A model generated the notes under the pieces. That model did no database searches. It was not told the DNA's origin and saw nothing but the letters and a program-made list of their open reading frames with translations. From contig OZ022506.1 in assembly GCA_963989385.1 (NCBI GenBank), positions 5,621,415 to 5,685,414 of the forward strand: a stretch of 64,000 nt of DNA, read 5' to 3'. Both the position numbers and the translations under genes were made by a program. Source of the stretch: Ctena decussata (taxonomy: Eukaryota > Mollusca > Bivalvia > Lucinida > Lucinidae). Positions 1-11,017 of this stretch are shown one piece after another (position 1 is the first letter of the stretch; each line of letters begins with the position of its first letter).

Positions 1-970
1 ACCTTGCACTTATTTTGACCTTTGACCTACTTTTCATGCTCTAATGACTTCGTAAAATTCTGTGCCAAAAATTACGTTAACCCTACGGTTTAAGTCCATT
101 TCTCTCCATCTATGATAACTGCAATCTTCAAACCTGGTATAAAGTTTTTTCTTAGGATGGTCTAGAGGTGTGTTGCCTTTATTTTGACCTTTGACCTATA
201 TTTTATGCTCTGCTGACTTAGTAAAATTTTACGTCAAAAATTACGTCAACCCTAGCATAGTGGTCCATTTCTCTCAATCTATGATACCTACAGTCATCAA
301 ACCTGGTATAAAGTTTCTACGTCGGTTGATCTAGAGGATGGTTGTGCTTAGTTTGACCCATATTTCATGCTCTGCTGACTTCGTAAATTTTTACTTACAA
401 AATTAAATCGACTCTATCATTTAATCCATTTTTCTCTGACAATCTATGAGATCTAGAATCATCAAACCTGGTATAAAGTTTCATCTTAGAATGAACTCGA
501 GGATTAATGCACTTGCTTCAGCCCTTGACATTTATTTCACGTGCAACTGATTTTGTAAAATTTCACATCCAAAATTGTGTCGACCTTAGGGTTTGAGTCC
601 ATCTCTCTTTAAATACAGTGGGTGTAATCATCAAACCTGGCTTGAAGATTCTCCTGGGATGATGCTATTATATCATGCTGTATTGACGTTGGAAATTTTA
701 TGTCAACCTGGCATCCATGATTATATGGACAAGAGCATTCAAGTCCATTTCTCACTAATTATACCACCAACAATCATCAGACATGGCATAAAATGTTTTC
801 TTAAGCCGGTGTCCTCGATTGTTTGACTACTTTATACCTTTAACCTATATTTTATCTCTGTTGGCTGCATGTAGAGCTTTATGTATAGAACTACATCTTT
901 TCTAGTTTGTAAGTCCAATTTGCTCAAATTTCTACATAAATTTATCAAGCCTAGTGTACACTTTCCTCTA
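1..970. repeat. Satellite, ~165-bp unit, about 6 degenerate copies
   Basis: The landmark AAACCTGGTATAAAGTTT, or a decayed form, recurs near 130, 299, 464, 633, 779 and 946. Spacing is 165-169 bp except for one short 146-bp step. Each unit also carries a TTTGACCTTTGACCTA block, a GACTTCGTAAAATTTTA block and GTCCATTTCTCTC. Copies decay toward the right. The array is probably cut by the window edge, since the first unit is already under way at base 1. Small open frames inside it are not coding. Confidence 0.85.
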
Positions 971-1514
971 ACCATGGTATCTACTACTGAGAAAGCATAA
1001 GGCAGGTGCGACATAGCATTCCGCGGAATTCTTGTTATTCTATTTGGGATAGAAATTCCTGCAAGCAAACAGTGCAGACCCTGTTCAGACGTCACGGTGT
1101 CTGCATTGTTTCCATCTGACCCCAAGACAAGTTTCCAGTCTTTAGAGAGAAAAAGTAATTCAATAGTCATACCAATCTTGCTTATTTGATATTTTCAAAT
1201 CCAGAATGAAAGTAGCAATATGGCAAACCCGTTTTCTCTGTTATTTCGACGTACGGCGAAAATGCAATACATGTATAATGTACCCTCCCGTGCATGTGTA
1301 ATCAGAACATTTTCATTCATATCATCGTTAAATAAATGTTGAGACGTCTGTACAGTAAAATACAAAGACTCTGGCAGTCGACATGGCTTTGCAGACTTAC
1401 ATGAGTCCCCACTATTCTTACATACCGCAAAGCCCCATTTCATTATGTTGAGACATATCTCTTTCTTAAAAGCCGCTCCAACTCGCAGTCTGAATGTTAA
1501 CTTAAAGCTAGCAG
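971..1514. other. Unassigned stretch between satellite and SINE tail
   Basis: No recognisable gene. Two short minus-strand open frames (1170-832 and 1443-1195) show no family motif and lack a convincing pair of splice sites. They could in principle hold a downstream exon of the EGF/lectin-like gene at 1803-5380, whose last visible exon ends at a good donor, but nothing here resembles a lectin, EGF or membrane segment. Confidence 0.3.
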
Positions 1515-1645
1515 ATTAAAAGTGGAGGCGGAATTCTATGCAAGTAGAAAATGGTTCCATTACGCACAGCCTTTCACTATCATCCTTCCATCGACTCGAT
1601 ATGACTTAAATACTGTCGAAAATGCCTCAAAACCCATTCACCGGA
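1515..1645 (+). mobile_element. SINE tail fragment (family G)
   Basis: The stretch containing GGTTCCATTACGCACAGCC, CTTTCACTATCATCCTTCC and ATATGACTTAAATACTGTC matches the body downstream of the tRNA-like head at 24905-25085, in the same order with moderate divergence. No tRNA-like head remains here, so this is a 5'-truncated copy. It ends near CCCATTCA; the longer copy ends in a CATC microsatellite. Confidence 0.55.
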
Positions 1646-1664
1646 TCTACTTACTGGACACATA

Positions 1665-1760
1665 GCGTCTTATCAACACTGATTCAACATTGATTCAAGT
1701 CATGACGTTGAATCAACGTTACTTCAGTGTTGATTCAACGTTGTGTGCTTGCTGGGTAGT
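1665..1760. repeat. TTGATTCAACGTTGAATC-type palindromic minisatellite
   Basis: Repeats of TTGATTCAACGTTG and GTTGAATCAACG alternate over about 90 bp. A second patch of the same motif lies at 52852-52915. It is probably a terminal piece of a foldback transposon. Confidence 0.6.
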
Positions 1761-1802
1761 TATTAAATGGGCAAGCTTCGTGCATTTTTAAACTCTCAAT
1801 TT

Positions 1803-3759
1803 TCAGTAAACTAACCTACCGCCATAAATCTGAACTTCACACAGTTGAAGTTCTGAATTATTTTCCAGCTTCCTGATGACTAGATATCTTCCCCAAACAG
1901 GTTGATGACACGTGATTTCTTGTGACACAAGACCTTCAACCGTCAGCCCTGTCTCTTCATAACAGGTCATGTAGCTTGATGTATTGCCGAAACTGTCATT
2001 GCTGACAGCCACGGTGAAATTGTCTAGGCTCGCTAAAGAAAAAAATAGTTACCGTTAATGAATGCCTCTCAAAACTAATTACAGTGTCGCAATATCCTGA
2101 CTAAATGTACCCCAAATTTTGAATAACTTGCACAAAATAATTGTCTGCAGAAAACACCATATGAACTCTGCAAACCACCGAAATTAATCAAAGACAAAGG
2201 TATACGTTAGCTGGCTGTTTGTTTTGTGGTATAACGGCTCTAAGAGACGGTATTTTAGTCTATATCGATCCGTCTCCTAGAAAGAGAGAGAGAGAGAGAG
2301 AAAAAGAGATACTATAGGAGAGAGAAAAATGGCCAAACAACCCCACCCGCACCTACTGCAAGCGTATTAGGTCCTCAGAATGCCTTGCATTACACTGAGC
2401 AAGCCATATGCTCTCTTTCAGTGGACTTCCATCGTTAGTGAAAATAATAGGATGAAACATTTTAAAAATACAGGGTTATGTATATTATTTGAAAGACAAA
2501 CTTTACATTCTATATACAGTATGGTAACCTAGTTTGAACGCATAATAAGTAGCACAGTGTATTGTCACAAATTCTAGTAGTGTAAGACTGTGGTTGAGGC
2601 GTACACAGAGACTACCAAATAATGCCTTGGTGTTGTCTTAATATAACTTGTCTTTAATCTAATTAAGAGGAATGCAGACCAAGTCTTTGGGTTTTAACCA
2701 ACAGTTCCATTTTAATTAATAGTTACAGTGGACTCCCGTTATCTCAAACACTGGCAGCTCAAAGTACCCTCTATTATCCAAGAACATAGTTTGGACACAT
2801 TTCATATATCTCTTTACCTTTCAGCTTCGTATGTCTCAAACTTCTGGAAGCTCAAAGTATATTTTCTGGAACCAGAAAATTTTCTTTCAGAGATCAGTAG
2901 CTTAAGACGAATTTCGACTTTGAAATATCGAGAATGACTGTACATTTTTGTTCACTTGTTACTTTTATCAATCTAGAACAAATGTCTGGGTGCAGATTTA
3001 ATTGTCAGAGAAAGAAAACCTGTTACCTCCCAGCGGTGTTGTCAGAACCAGACTAACAAGGTATCTGACCTCTCCTAGATCAACACCCCACCAGGCTTCC
3101 TCCAGTGCCAGTGTCTTACTACAAGTATCGCTGTCACCGTCCACAGCACGGCTAGAGTCAAACTGTTCTAACTCCTCAGGATATGTCGAACTCTGGTTAG
3201 TCGGTTTCTCAAACGCTAGATTAACTGTTAGGAAACAATAATATGGGACTGTTCAAGTTATTTTATCCAAGTAGCGAGTGATTTTTTATATAAAAATATA
3301 CAGTTAAGAAACCATTTCAGCTATAAACCTCCTTTTGCCATAACTTAATAGTGCATACACTGCTCACACCATTTTAAGGAGCTCCTAATTTTTCCATAGA
3401 CGACATTGCATCGCATCCCCTCTTTAAAGGGTCATTTACTTTCGATTAAAAGACACGGAATTTCCAGTTATATTGCAATTTTAAAAAGAGGATCCAGACA
3501 ACCGTCAACACAAATTTGATCCATGTTTAGGTAAGAGTCATTTATCATCAGGTGTGTCTGTGTGGGGGGGGGGGGGGCGGGGGGGCGGGTACACTTTCAT
3601 ATGGTTAACCAAAATAAATTTTTCCGACCCAGCCCCCCCCCCCCCCCCCCCGCCCCTCACACACACACCTCAGCCTCGCCAGAATTATTTTTCCGACCCC
3701 CACCGCCAGAAGGTAACAAAACATTTATTACCCCCCCCCATCCCCCATCCCAGCTACCC

Positions 3760-3819
<60 letters not shown>

Positions 3820-5380
3820 ATATTACCTATTTTATGCCAGACTGACCTCAATCAAAATCTGTATGAAACACTAAGAACATTTTCTTATTCGCACAGGTTA
3901 ATTAATCATGTTCTGTTTAAACTTTGACTGCATTTCTTGCACTCTTTCCTGCTTCAGGCCATCCAGAAACCTTTTAGACGAATGCTTAATAATTATAACT
4001 GTTAATAATATTAATTGGGCCTGTTGAGGTGGGTGTCTTGGGGCAAGGCCCCCAGAAGCCACAGTAGTTTTGCTAATGAAAAGTCACATGGAGAGCTGAT
4101 ATCACAAATGCAGGCATTTAACTTAATTGAGAACAAAATCATCTACTTGACATGACTTTAAAGACACTTTCATACTGTTCTAGCAAATCAGTGAAAAGAT
4201 CTGTTTTTTGGACATGAAGCTGTCCAAGTTTTGTGTGTGGTATTTCCACCAATGACTTTAAGTTTTGAGTATGACCAGAAAAGAGTCTGAAATTTATTTT
4301 GCTTACTGTCAAATCCTGTTACTCTTCAAATTGTATTGTAGCATATTGTAGTTTATAGTTAATAAAGTATTGTTTAAAGCAAATTTTAGGAGCAATGGGA
4401 GGTCTGGGGGCTTTGCCCCCAGAAGCTGAGACATTTTTATAAAAATGAAGACTGATGGAAGAATTCTGACCCCACCCCACCCCCAATATGCAGATATGGC
4501 CCCCTGCCCCCCCCCCCCCCCTGCTCCGAGTATTATTGATTTCCGACATCCTACCCCCCCCCTCCTGTACATCACCCAAAAAAAAAATCCGACCCCCCCC
4601 CCCCTAAATGTACCCTCAGGCATCGGTAGTGTTTGAATATTGTTGTCTTAAGCTTCAATGCTTCTTCAAAATGCTGCAACAAAATTGGAAATGGTCGGTC
4701 TCTGCCAGTGGAATTCTTGATGTATGTTGTAGTCTATGGGAAAATATCAGCTGTTATAACAATACATATAGCATGCGCCTTTAATTGGATTTCAGGTGCC
4801 TTGGCACAATAAACCATGATCTTTGAGAGGACGAGGGCGCAGGAGTACAATTGTTCTTTAAATTGAAGAGATCCTTAATTCTAATGTCTGAATATTCAAA
4901 TTCGGCTTTAAACCTATAGGTACTCAATTAATTTAACTTAATACAAGTGAACCTGTGCAATTCCATTGTAATTTTTTAATGTCTTCCCTACTAGTAAAGG
5001 TGCCCTGAGTTTTAAGGAACATTTTTAACTGTGGCCCCAGTTGTGCCGACAAGCAGCAAAAATCCCAACTCAACGTACACACTTCAAGTTGCGTGACTAG
5101 CAAGAAATAACAGACGCAGACATTGAGCAAAAATACCAAGATGATTCATATACAGCAGATGGGAAAATATTATAATCACTGAAAACGGACACTCTTAGAT
5201 AAACACACTGTATCATATACCTACCATATTGACATGCTGGTCCCATCCATCCAGAGGCGCATCCTGAGGGACATTCTCCTTCGATCTGAGAACACTGAGC
5301 GTTGTCTTGACAACGACATCTATACTGACACATATCTCCATAGCTGTGTACACCATTTATACTAACTGGACACTGTGCCC
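1803..5380 (-). CDS. EGF-like plus F5/8C (F-type lectin-like) domain protein, partial, 3 exons
   Basis: Three minus-strand exons join in frame: 5380-5225 (156 nt), 3224-3027 (198 nt) and 2032-1820 (213 nt). Each length divides by three and every junction is phase 1. Acceptors read TTTTAG, AACAG and TTTAG; donors read GTAGG, GTAAC and GTAGG. The first exon encodes an EGF-like module of MEGF type, with paired cysteines, YGDMC, GCASGWMGPAC. The other two encode one F5/8C/FTP domain: NLAFEKPTNQSSTY, RAVDGD, WWGVDLG, then SLDNFTVAVSND, WGRYLVIRK and LCEVQIYG. Members of this family are extracellular or membrane carbohydrate- or ligand-binding proteins. The RxD-x4-R sugar motif normally found before the LDNF segment is replaced by TTPLGA, so fucose binding is doubtful. 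The protein either stops at 1803, just past the last donor, or splices onward to the left. No signal peptide exon was found upstream, so both ends are open. Confidence 0.8.
2205..2400 (+). mobile_element. SINE-like element, family A, degraded copy
   Basis: It holds the family A landmarks: TATAACGGCTC, GAGACGGTATTTTAGTC, a GAGA run (2281-2302), then CCAAACAACCCCACCCGCAC and CTACTGCAAGCG. It lies in the second intron of the EGF/lectin-like gene. A better copy at 27800-28044 has target-site duplications. Direction is reported as read on the plus strand; the shared tail of the family lies at the left end here. Confidence 0.6.
2724..2943. mobile_element. Foldback MITE-like element (TACAGTSGACTCYCG ends)
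   Basis: The left end TACAGTGGACTCCCGTTATC and the inverse of the right end (TACAGTCATTCTCGATATTT) are imperfect inverted repeats about 220 bp apart, with repeated 'GCTCAAAGTA' segments between. It is intronic and non-coding. Confidence 0.5.
3554..3830. repeat. Poly-G, poly-C and (CA)n simple repeats
   Basis: A G run near 3563-3585, C runs near 3633-3655 and 3732-3740, and a long (CA)n tract at about 3762-3819. It lies in the intron between the EGF exon and the lectin-like exons. Open frames through it encode only Pro, Gly or His-Thr runs and are artefacts. Confidence 0.9.
4010..4640. repeat. Low-complexity C-rich repeat with CCCCCAGAAGC blocks
   Basis: Two related blocks (GGGGCAAGGCCCCCAGAAGC at 4041 and GGGGGCTTTGCCCCCAGAAGC at 4405) and several 'TTTCCGACCCCC' segments like those at 3629-3700. 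It looks like decayed copies of one dispersed element inside the intron. No coding signal. Confidence 0.45.
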
Positions 5381-6280
5381 CTAAAAGATAATCGTAATTG
5401 TGCTTGCTTTTCAGGTAGGTAGAAAGGATATTTGTAATATTTTATAGATAGCGTAAATAGTTATATATATATATATATATAAGTCAAGCTCTGCGATTTG
5501 TCCACTGCAAAAGAATATCAGAATTTAACAGTGGGAGAAACGTTGCAATTATGTGTCTAATAATTTAGATTAAGAAGTAAAGGGTAAAGGGAAGGTGGTA
5601 GGTGGGGTATGCATATGTGGAGAAATTCATGCAGTGATCTCAGATAAGTCAATTATTCCTTGAGGGCATTTCCAAAAATATACTTGAATGTGGGATTTGA
5701 TCGTATTAATTCCTGATCATTGCCAATCTTTTTACTTTGAATTAATTTTGTTGTAAAGCATAAATTTCCATAATCTTACTCTATGGTTGCGGGGAAGAAT
5801 ATGATAAGTCAAGAGAATATATTCTCTTTCCCAAATTATTCAAATTTGAAAACAATTAGACATAGGTTGGGCCAAACATTTGCTTTGAGCTTATTTCGTT
5901 ATCAATTTTATGGCCGATTAACTATTACAAATCATGAATACATTTGCCCACTGAAAGCTAACTACGAAACCGAAATAAAGTTTATTGCAATTTCGTGTAA
6001 TCGTGTAAAAGGTGTTCTTATCCCTCAAATCTGAACAACCTAATACGCATGTATAAAAGTAGAAAACTCTTCTTGCATGGATGTTTAACACTACACATAT
6101 TCATTATTCATTCGTTGCATTTTTACATTCAAGTAGTGAATTATTGAATTTTCAATGTTCGACGTTATTTTCCATCAAACGTTTGGAAATATTCCAGCGA
6201 CGTCCACTGGCTTCATTACTCAACGAACGTCGAAAAATATAACTCCAATTTTAGATTTACACTTTATCAGAAATCATAAT
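5381..6280. other. Intergenic or upstream intron, no gene seen
   Basis: Contains a (TA)n tract at about 5463-5482. A short piece at 5685-5745 (GTGGGATTTGATCGTATTAA, CTGATCATTGCCAATC) matches the end of the Penelope-like 3' tails near 29326 and 55620. No signal peptide or further EGF exon was recognised. Confidence 0.5.
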
Positions 6281-6519
6281 TGAGCTGCGACACGAGAAAA
6301 CCAACAATGTGGTTGTGCGCCAAGCACAGACTTAGATCAGCCTGGGCTTCCGCCCAGTCTGATCAGAGTCTTCGCTGTCCGCATGGAGATAGCTTAGACC
6401 CTTAGCTACCTTTTGAGCATTTACCAAAGAGTCTGGTCAAACTGGGGGGATGCCCAGGCTGAGCTGAATCTTCGCTGGGCGCACAACCACTTTGTTGCTT
6501 TTGTCTAGTCGCGGCTCAA
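6281..6519. mobile_element. Foldback MITE, family B, copy 1
   Basis: The family runs from TGAGCCGCGACACGAGAAAA to its inverse TTTTCTCGTGTCGCGGCTCA, about 240 bp. The arms carry CCAACAAAGTGGTTGTGCGC, CAGCGCAGACTCAGATCAGC and CTGGGCATCCGCCCAGTC, each mirrored in the other arm around a centre with AGGTAGCTTAGACCCTTAGC. Nearly the whole element can fold back. Ten copies occur in this window and none encodes protein, so it is a non-autonomous element moved in trans. Confidence 0.85.
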
Positions 6520-6750
6520 TATTATGATTATGCTTCATATTGCTTCTAGTACATATATTTAAAAATACGCAAAGTTATAAGTACAAGATAATTTAACAAC
6601 CGCCTTTCTTTCTCACCCATTGGACAAAGATATCCCTTTCTAGAGGTGTCTAAGATTTTTCTATCTCGGCCTGCTGTCTCAGCCTAGGCTCAGAAAGCTG
6701 TCTAAAAATGCCAGTCATTGCTATATAGTGCAGCCCACTTAATTACTTAA

Positions 6751-8461
6751 GGAATGAATGTTATTTTTTTAACGTTTACTGAAGTATAAACTACATCGGG
6801 TCACGAGCAAAGTAAGTGAACCCCGAAGGGGTTTACGTAAACTTTGCTCGTGACCCGATGTAGTTTATACTTCAGTAAACGTTTAAAAAATAACATTCAT
6901 TCCTTATATTTATATTATTAAACGATGCTTTTGATCAATAAAAAGATAAACAAAATTAACAAATACATATATACAGATTGTTTAAAAAACATTACCGGCC
7001 GAATTTAGCAATAGTTTGGAACAGCCGCATTGTCACTGCCTACCAGTAAATTCCACCTCCTGCTGTAGATTTCGCGTGCAAGTAGGCGTAGCGAGCTGTC
7101 ACTCAATGTTTACTAGCCATTCAAGTATATGGAATGTTGTAGATTTCACGTGCTAGTTAGTGAGATGAGCTGTCACTCTGAAGCGCGTGATACAATGTAA
7201 TTATTGACTTTTAAACAACATTGACGCCCGCATCACTTAATTGGGTTAACAGAGAGCTCTACATTGATAATGTAAATATACACTTTAAATCAGCAAATCA
7301 ACCTGTCACCTTTCATGTAAATTGCAAGCAGAATATGAAATTGACACCCAGTGATGTACAGGAAGTGTCACTGTAGATTTCTGATTAGCTGCCAATCATG
7401 AAAAATGCATGCACAAGGTGAAATTAACACACATGCAAACTATTAATAGAAAATTAGCTTCAAGTTTATAGGAATGGACTCAACAAGAAGCTAAGAATTC
7501 AATAAATATTCTGTTTTATAAAACATGAGTTGAGGCCTTGACAAGGAAATCTCAGGCTCGTTTTCAGATTATTTAAGTCTTATGCTCAGCAAGCCTCGCA
7601 TAAGACTGAATAATCTGACGACTAGCCTGAGATTTCCTTGTCTCGGTCCCAACCCCATCATAGATGCTATTAATTTTAACGTTCAACAGCCGTAATCATA
7701 GCTGAATTGAATGTGACAACCAAAGTCAGATCAATCAGGTATCAAAACGACTATAGTTGTACATCTAGTAGTACATCACGATCCTTCATTGGCAGATGAA
7801 GACAGTCGCTCATAATGAGTATATTTAAGGGAAAACAGTGGCGAGTGAAAATATTTATGCATTAGTACCAAGTTAACGTGTTAGCCTATAGAGTTTTACT
7901 AGATCTGTTCGGTTTAGAGGTATTTATTTCAAAATATTTACATTATCAGTGTAGAGCTCTCTGTTAACCCAATTAAGTGATGCGGGCGTCAATGTTGTTT
8001 AAAAGTCAATAATTACATTGTATCACGCGCTTCAGAGTGACAGCTCATCTCACTAACTAGCACGTGAAATCTACAACATTCCATGTACTTGAATGGCTAG
8101 TAAACATTGAGTGACAGCTCGCTACGCCTACTTGCACGCGAAATCTACAGTAGGAGGTGGAATTTACTGGTAGGCAGTGACAATGCGGCTGTTCCAAACG
8201 ATTGCTAAATTCGGCCAGTAATGTTTTTTAAACAATCTTTATATATGTATTTCTTAATTTTGTTTATCTTTTTATTGATCAAAAGCATCGTTTAATAATA
8301 TAAATATAAGGAATGAATTATTTTTTTAAACGTTTACTGAAGTATAAACTACATCGGGTCACGAGCAAAGTTTACGTAAACCCCTTCGGGGTTCACTTAC
8401 TTTGCTCGTGACCCGATGTAGTTTATACTTCAGTAAACGTTAAAAAAATAACATTCATTCC
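6751..8461. mobile_element. 1.7-kb foldback element with ~510-bp inverted arms and TTAA flanks
   Basis: The left arm (6751 to about 7268) and right arm (about 7950-8461) are near-identical inverted repeats, about 510 bp each, around a roughly 680-bp unique centre. Each outer end is itself a 150-bp palindrome (6751-6903 and 8312-8461) beginning GGAATGAATG and centred on CCCCGAAGGGG or its inverse. TTAA lies immediately outside both ends (6747-6750 and 8462-8465), as expected of a TTAA-specific transposase of piggyBac type. No transposase frame is present. The nested palindromes suggest that a smaller MITE captured or bounded a larger segment. Confidence 0.8.
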
Positions 8462-8465
8462 TTAA

Positions 8466-8563
8466 ATACAAACATATACAGCAGTCAGCCATGCAGGAGA
8501 CTTTGCTGTCTCATTAGACAGCAAAGTCTCCTGCATGGCTGACTGCTGTATATGTTTGTATAT
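8466..8563. repeat. Near-perfect hairpin, ~47-bp arms
   Basis: ATACAAACATATACAGCAGT through CTTTGCTGTCT is followed, after a few bases (CATT), by its exact inverse ending ACTGCTGTATATGTTTGTAT. It directly abuts the TTAA of the 1.7-kb foldback on the left and the 34-bp tandem repeat on the right. Confidence 0.85.
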
Positions 8564-8660
8564 AAACCGAGATTCCGATTTTCTTATGTTTGTATATAAA
8601 CCGAGATTCCGATTTTCTTATGTTTGTATATAAACCGAGATTCCGATTTTCTTATTTGCT
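8553..8660. repeat. 34-bp tandem repeat, 3 copies
   Basis: The unit begins ATGTTTGTATATAAACCGAG and ends with ATTCCGATTTTCTT. Copies start at about 8553, 8587 and 8621 and are identical by eye. The first overlaps the right end of the hairpin, so the array may have grown from the hairpin's end. Confidence 0.85.
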
Positions 8661-9637
8661 TGTATTGTTTGTTTCAATAGCTATAGTTTTAAGACAGTAT
8701 AAAGAGACAGGCAAGTATTGCTTTTCTAAGCCTATATGATAATCATCATCATTACAACATGCTTATTCATGCTGTGTACTCCATAAAAATGCTATTTCAA
8801 AAGCTTGTACAATCCATGGCTGCGAATATGTAAACTAAAAACTATACAACTAGATAACTACTGCAGATCGCAGACGTGTTTGCCAGTGAAATTAGTAGAA
8901 AATATTAACATCACTTCGCTAATACACCGAGTGAGTGGACTTTTAGTTTTATTTACTTATCTTTTTATTTACTTTCCTCTTGAAAATAAAGACAGGAAAG
9001 GTAGTTCTTACCTATTAATTGTATTAGCAAGATCAATCCCCAGCATGTTTCTAAAATATTCATTTCCGATTCGTCGAAACAAGTTCAAGAAGACGGTGGC
9101 TCGCTTCAAATAACCAAAACTTTTTTTCCTAATTAATTCAATATTCATCATGGATAAAATATTCTGATGTCATATCGCCTGAAAATATGTTTGAACCGTA
9201 CCCTGAGAAAAGCACATTACGACATGTCATGTGCAGGTAGTGGCGGTTCAAAGACACCAGTCCGATCTCATTTTCTTGAGTATCTCCTAGATTCGTAGGG
9301 TTCTATAGAGATTTCTTATGCGAATCTGGTTTGGCTGTGTATGAGCACATGCTGATTTGAGTCGGTATTGTCACCGTGCGTTGCCCTCTCTTTTTCTGAC
9401 TCACTTTTATCTAACATGAGACATTGTTTTTATGATATGAATTTATATAAATCAAAAATATATATTTAAAACAACAACAATAATAATAATTTACTAAATG
9501 TATTTAGATTATTAAATATGGGTACAAACTGATCCCGAGGGTGTTTGTGTCAAGATCAGCTCGGCTGAGCCCATGTTAAGGTGTATATCATGATTTTTCA
9601 CCATTTTTGTTAAAAGGAATCAACTTTTGTGACCTTG
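8661..9637. other. No gene recognised
   Basis: A+T-rich unique-looking DNA with a short (AAC)n/(AAT)n tract near 9470-9492. The open frame at 8805-9113 has no family motif, splice context or composition that supports coding. Confidence 0.4.
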
Positions 9638-9857
9638 GGTCGTATTATAATACCACTTTAGTGGTTGCTATGCTGCTGCTAAGGATAAATATCTATGAAG
9701 GAGATTCCCTACAGCTGTGAAATTTGTTCTGGAGAAACAGTCTTTTTTCAGACTGTTCCTTCAGAGCAAATTTCGTAGTTCTAAGGAATCTCCTTTATAG
9801 ACATTCAGCCTTAGAAACAGCAAAGCAACCACTTCAGTCGTTTATCAAATACGGCCC
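9638..9857. mobile_element. Foldback MITE, family E, copy 1
   Basis: Inverted arms: ACCACTTTAGTGGTTGCTAT, GCTGCTAAGG, CTATGAAGGAGATTCC against GGAATCTCCTTTATAG, GCAAAGCAACCACTTCAGTC, around CAGTCTTTTTTCAGACTG. Outer ends read GGTCGTATTATAATACC and inverse GGGGCCGTATTTGATAAACG. A second copy is at 19590-19775. Confidence 0.75.
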
Positions 9858-10083
9858 CTGTTGTTTGCCTCCTTGAGGGCACACCACTATGTTTTCCTGT
9901 CATTTTCGTAAAAGTGAAAAAAATATTTCGTGACTTCCTGTTTGCTTCCTTGTTTGGGCAACGAAAGCCTTCCGAAAGGGGGCTCACTCTTAAAGGAAAG
10001 AATTTGCTTCCAAACTTTAAAAGTTGACCTGTACTGAGCTATGCAAATGCAGAGTTGCTTCCTCTGAAAGTATACCCATTTAT

Positions 10084-10318
10084 GTACCGCGAAATGAGAA
10101 AACAGCAAAGTGGTTGTTCGCCCAGCGCAGACTCAGATCAGCCTGGGCATCCGCCCAGTCTGATCAGAGTCTTCGCTGACCGCAAGGAGGTAGCTTAGGC
10201 CTTAACTGCCCTTTAAGTGCTTAACAAAGGGTCTTATCAGACTGTGCGGCTGCCTATGCTGATCTGAGTCTGCGCTGGGCGCAAATCCACTTTGTTGGTT
10301 TTCTCGTGTCGCGACTCA
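10084..10318. mobile_element. Foldback MITE, family B, copy 2
   Basis: Same arm order as copy 1. The left end is diverged (GTACCGCGAAATGAGAAAAC); the right end TTTTCTCGTGTCGCGACTCA is well kept. Confidence 0.8.
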
Positions 10319-10339
10319 TATGTTTATGCCGCTGCTTTA

Positions 10340-10762
10340 GGGCGCGTTTACACGAGCAAAGTTTCTATGTCACAGAAACTTTAACAAAGAAAGTATGACA
10401 AACATTTTGCGTTTACATGGAGCAAATTATTTGTTAAAGAAAATGTGCCATAGAATCTTTGTCACATAAACTTTGGCAATGAAATATTTGCTGCAGTGTT
10501 CACACGACCAAATATTATTCGTCAAAGTTACCTGCAGCGATGAAACAAAATCTTTGTCACATTTTCCACGCTTGTAGCAATGTTCTTTGTTACATAATCT
10601 TTAGCAAAGTTCTCCGTTTACACGGACAAGTTTAATTTATCAAAGTAACTTTAACATATTTATTTGTCAAAGAAACATTGTCATATTTTGGCATTTACAC
10701 GAGCAAATTTTTCTGTGACAAACCTACTTTGTCATAGAAACTTTGGTCGTGTAAACGCGCCC
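10340..10762. mobile_element. PIF/Harbinger-like MITE with TTA target duplication
   Basis: The left end GGGCGCGTTTACACGAGCAA and the inverse of the right end (GGGCGCGTTTACACGACCAA) match at all but one position, and the match continues through AGTTTCTATG. TTA flanks both sides (10337-10339 and 10763-10765), fitting the 3-bp TWA duplication of PIF/Harbinger elements. Inside, subterminal repeats of 'GTTTACAC..GA.CAAA' and 'CTTTGTCACA' recur. No transposase. Confidence 0.75.
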
Positions 10763-10794
10763 TTACTTTCGTTCACTTATATTTTTTATCGAGA

Positions 10795-10990
10795 AAAGCG
10801 CTTGCGCGAGTGGATAAAGGCGGTCAGTTGTGCTGCAGAAGGCTGTGGGTTCCACTCCTCGGTAGGCCGGCCAGAGACTGATAACGAAGCTTTAAATGGA
10901 TACTTTTTCTAATTGGAAGAGATAGATGCAGCAGAAGGAGAGGGACGGGCTCTCCTTTTCATATGCCGTGACCAAGATTCGTTGGCCACT
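10795..10990 (+). mobile_element. Possible tRNA-derived SINE
   Basis: GCGCGAGTGGATAAAGGCG resembles an A box with D-arm, and GTGGGTTCCACTCC resembles a B box about 45 bases later. This is followed by about 120 bp of unrelated sequence. The cloverleaf is poor, so it is a SINE head rather than a tRNA gene, and the match is weak. Confidence 0.35.
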
Positions 10991-11017
10991 AACGTTCATG
11001 AGTCTATGGCCATAAGG

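Noticed and set aside
3554..3927. Pro/Thr/His-rich open frames
   Set aside because: Generated by poly-C and (CA)n simple repeats within an intron.
5097..5333. Reading the EGF-like exon as a complete 78-residue protein
   Set aside because: The open frame runs past a good donor (GTAGG after 5225) into intron sequence; the exon joins the lectin-like exons in phase.
8553..8660. Short direct repeats as a CRISPR array
   Set aside because: Units abut with no spacers, and the sequence is plainly eukaryotic.
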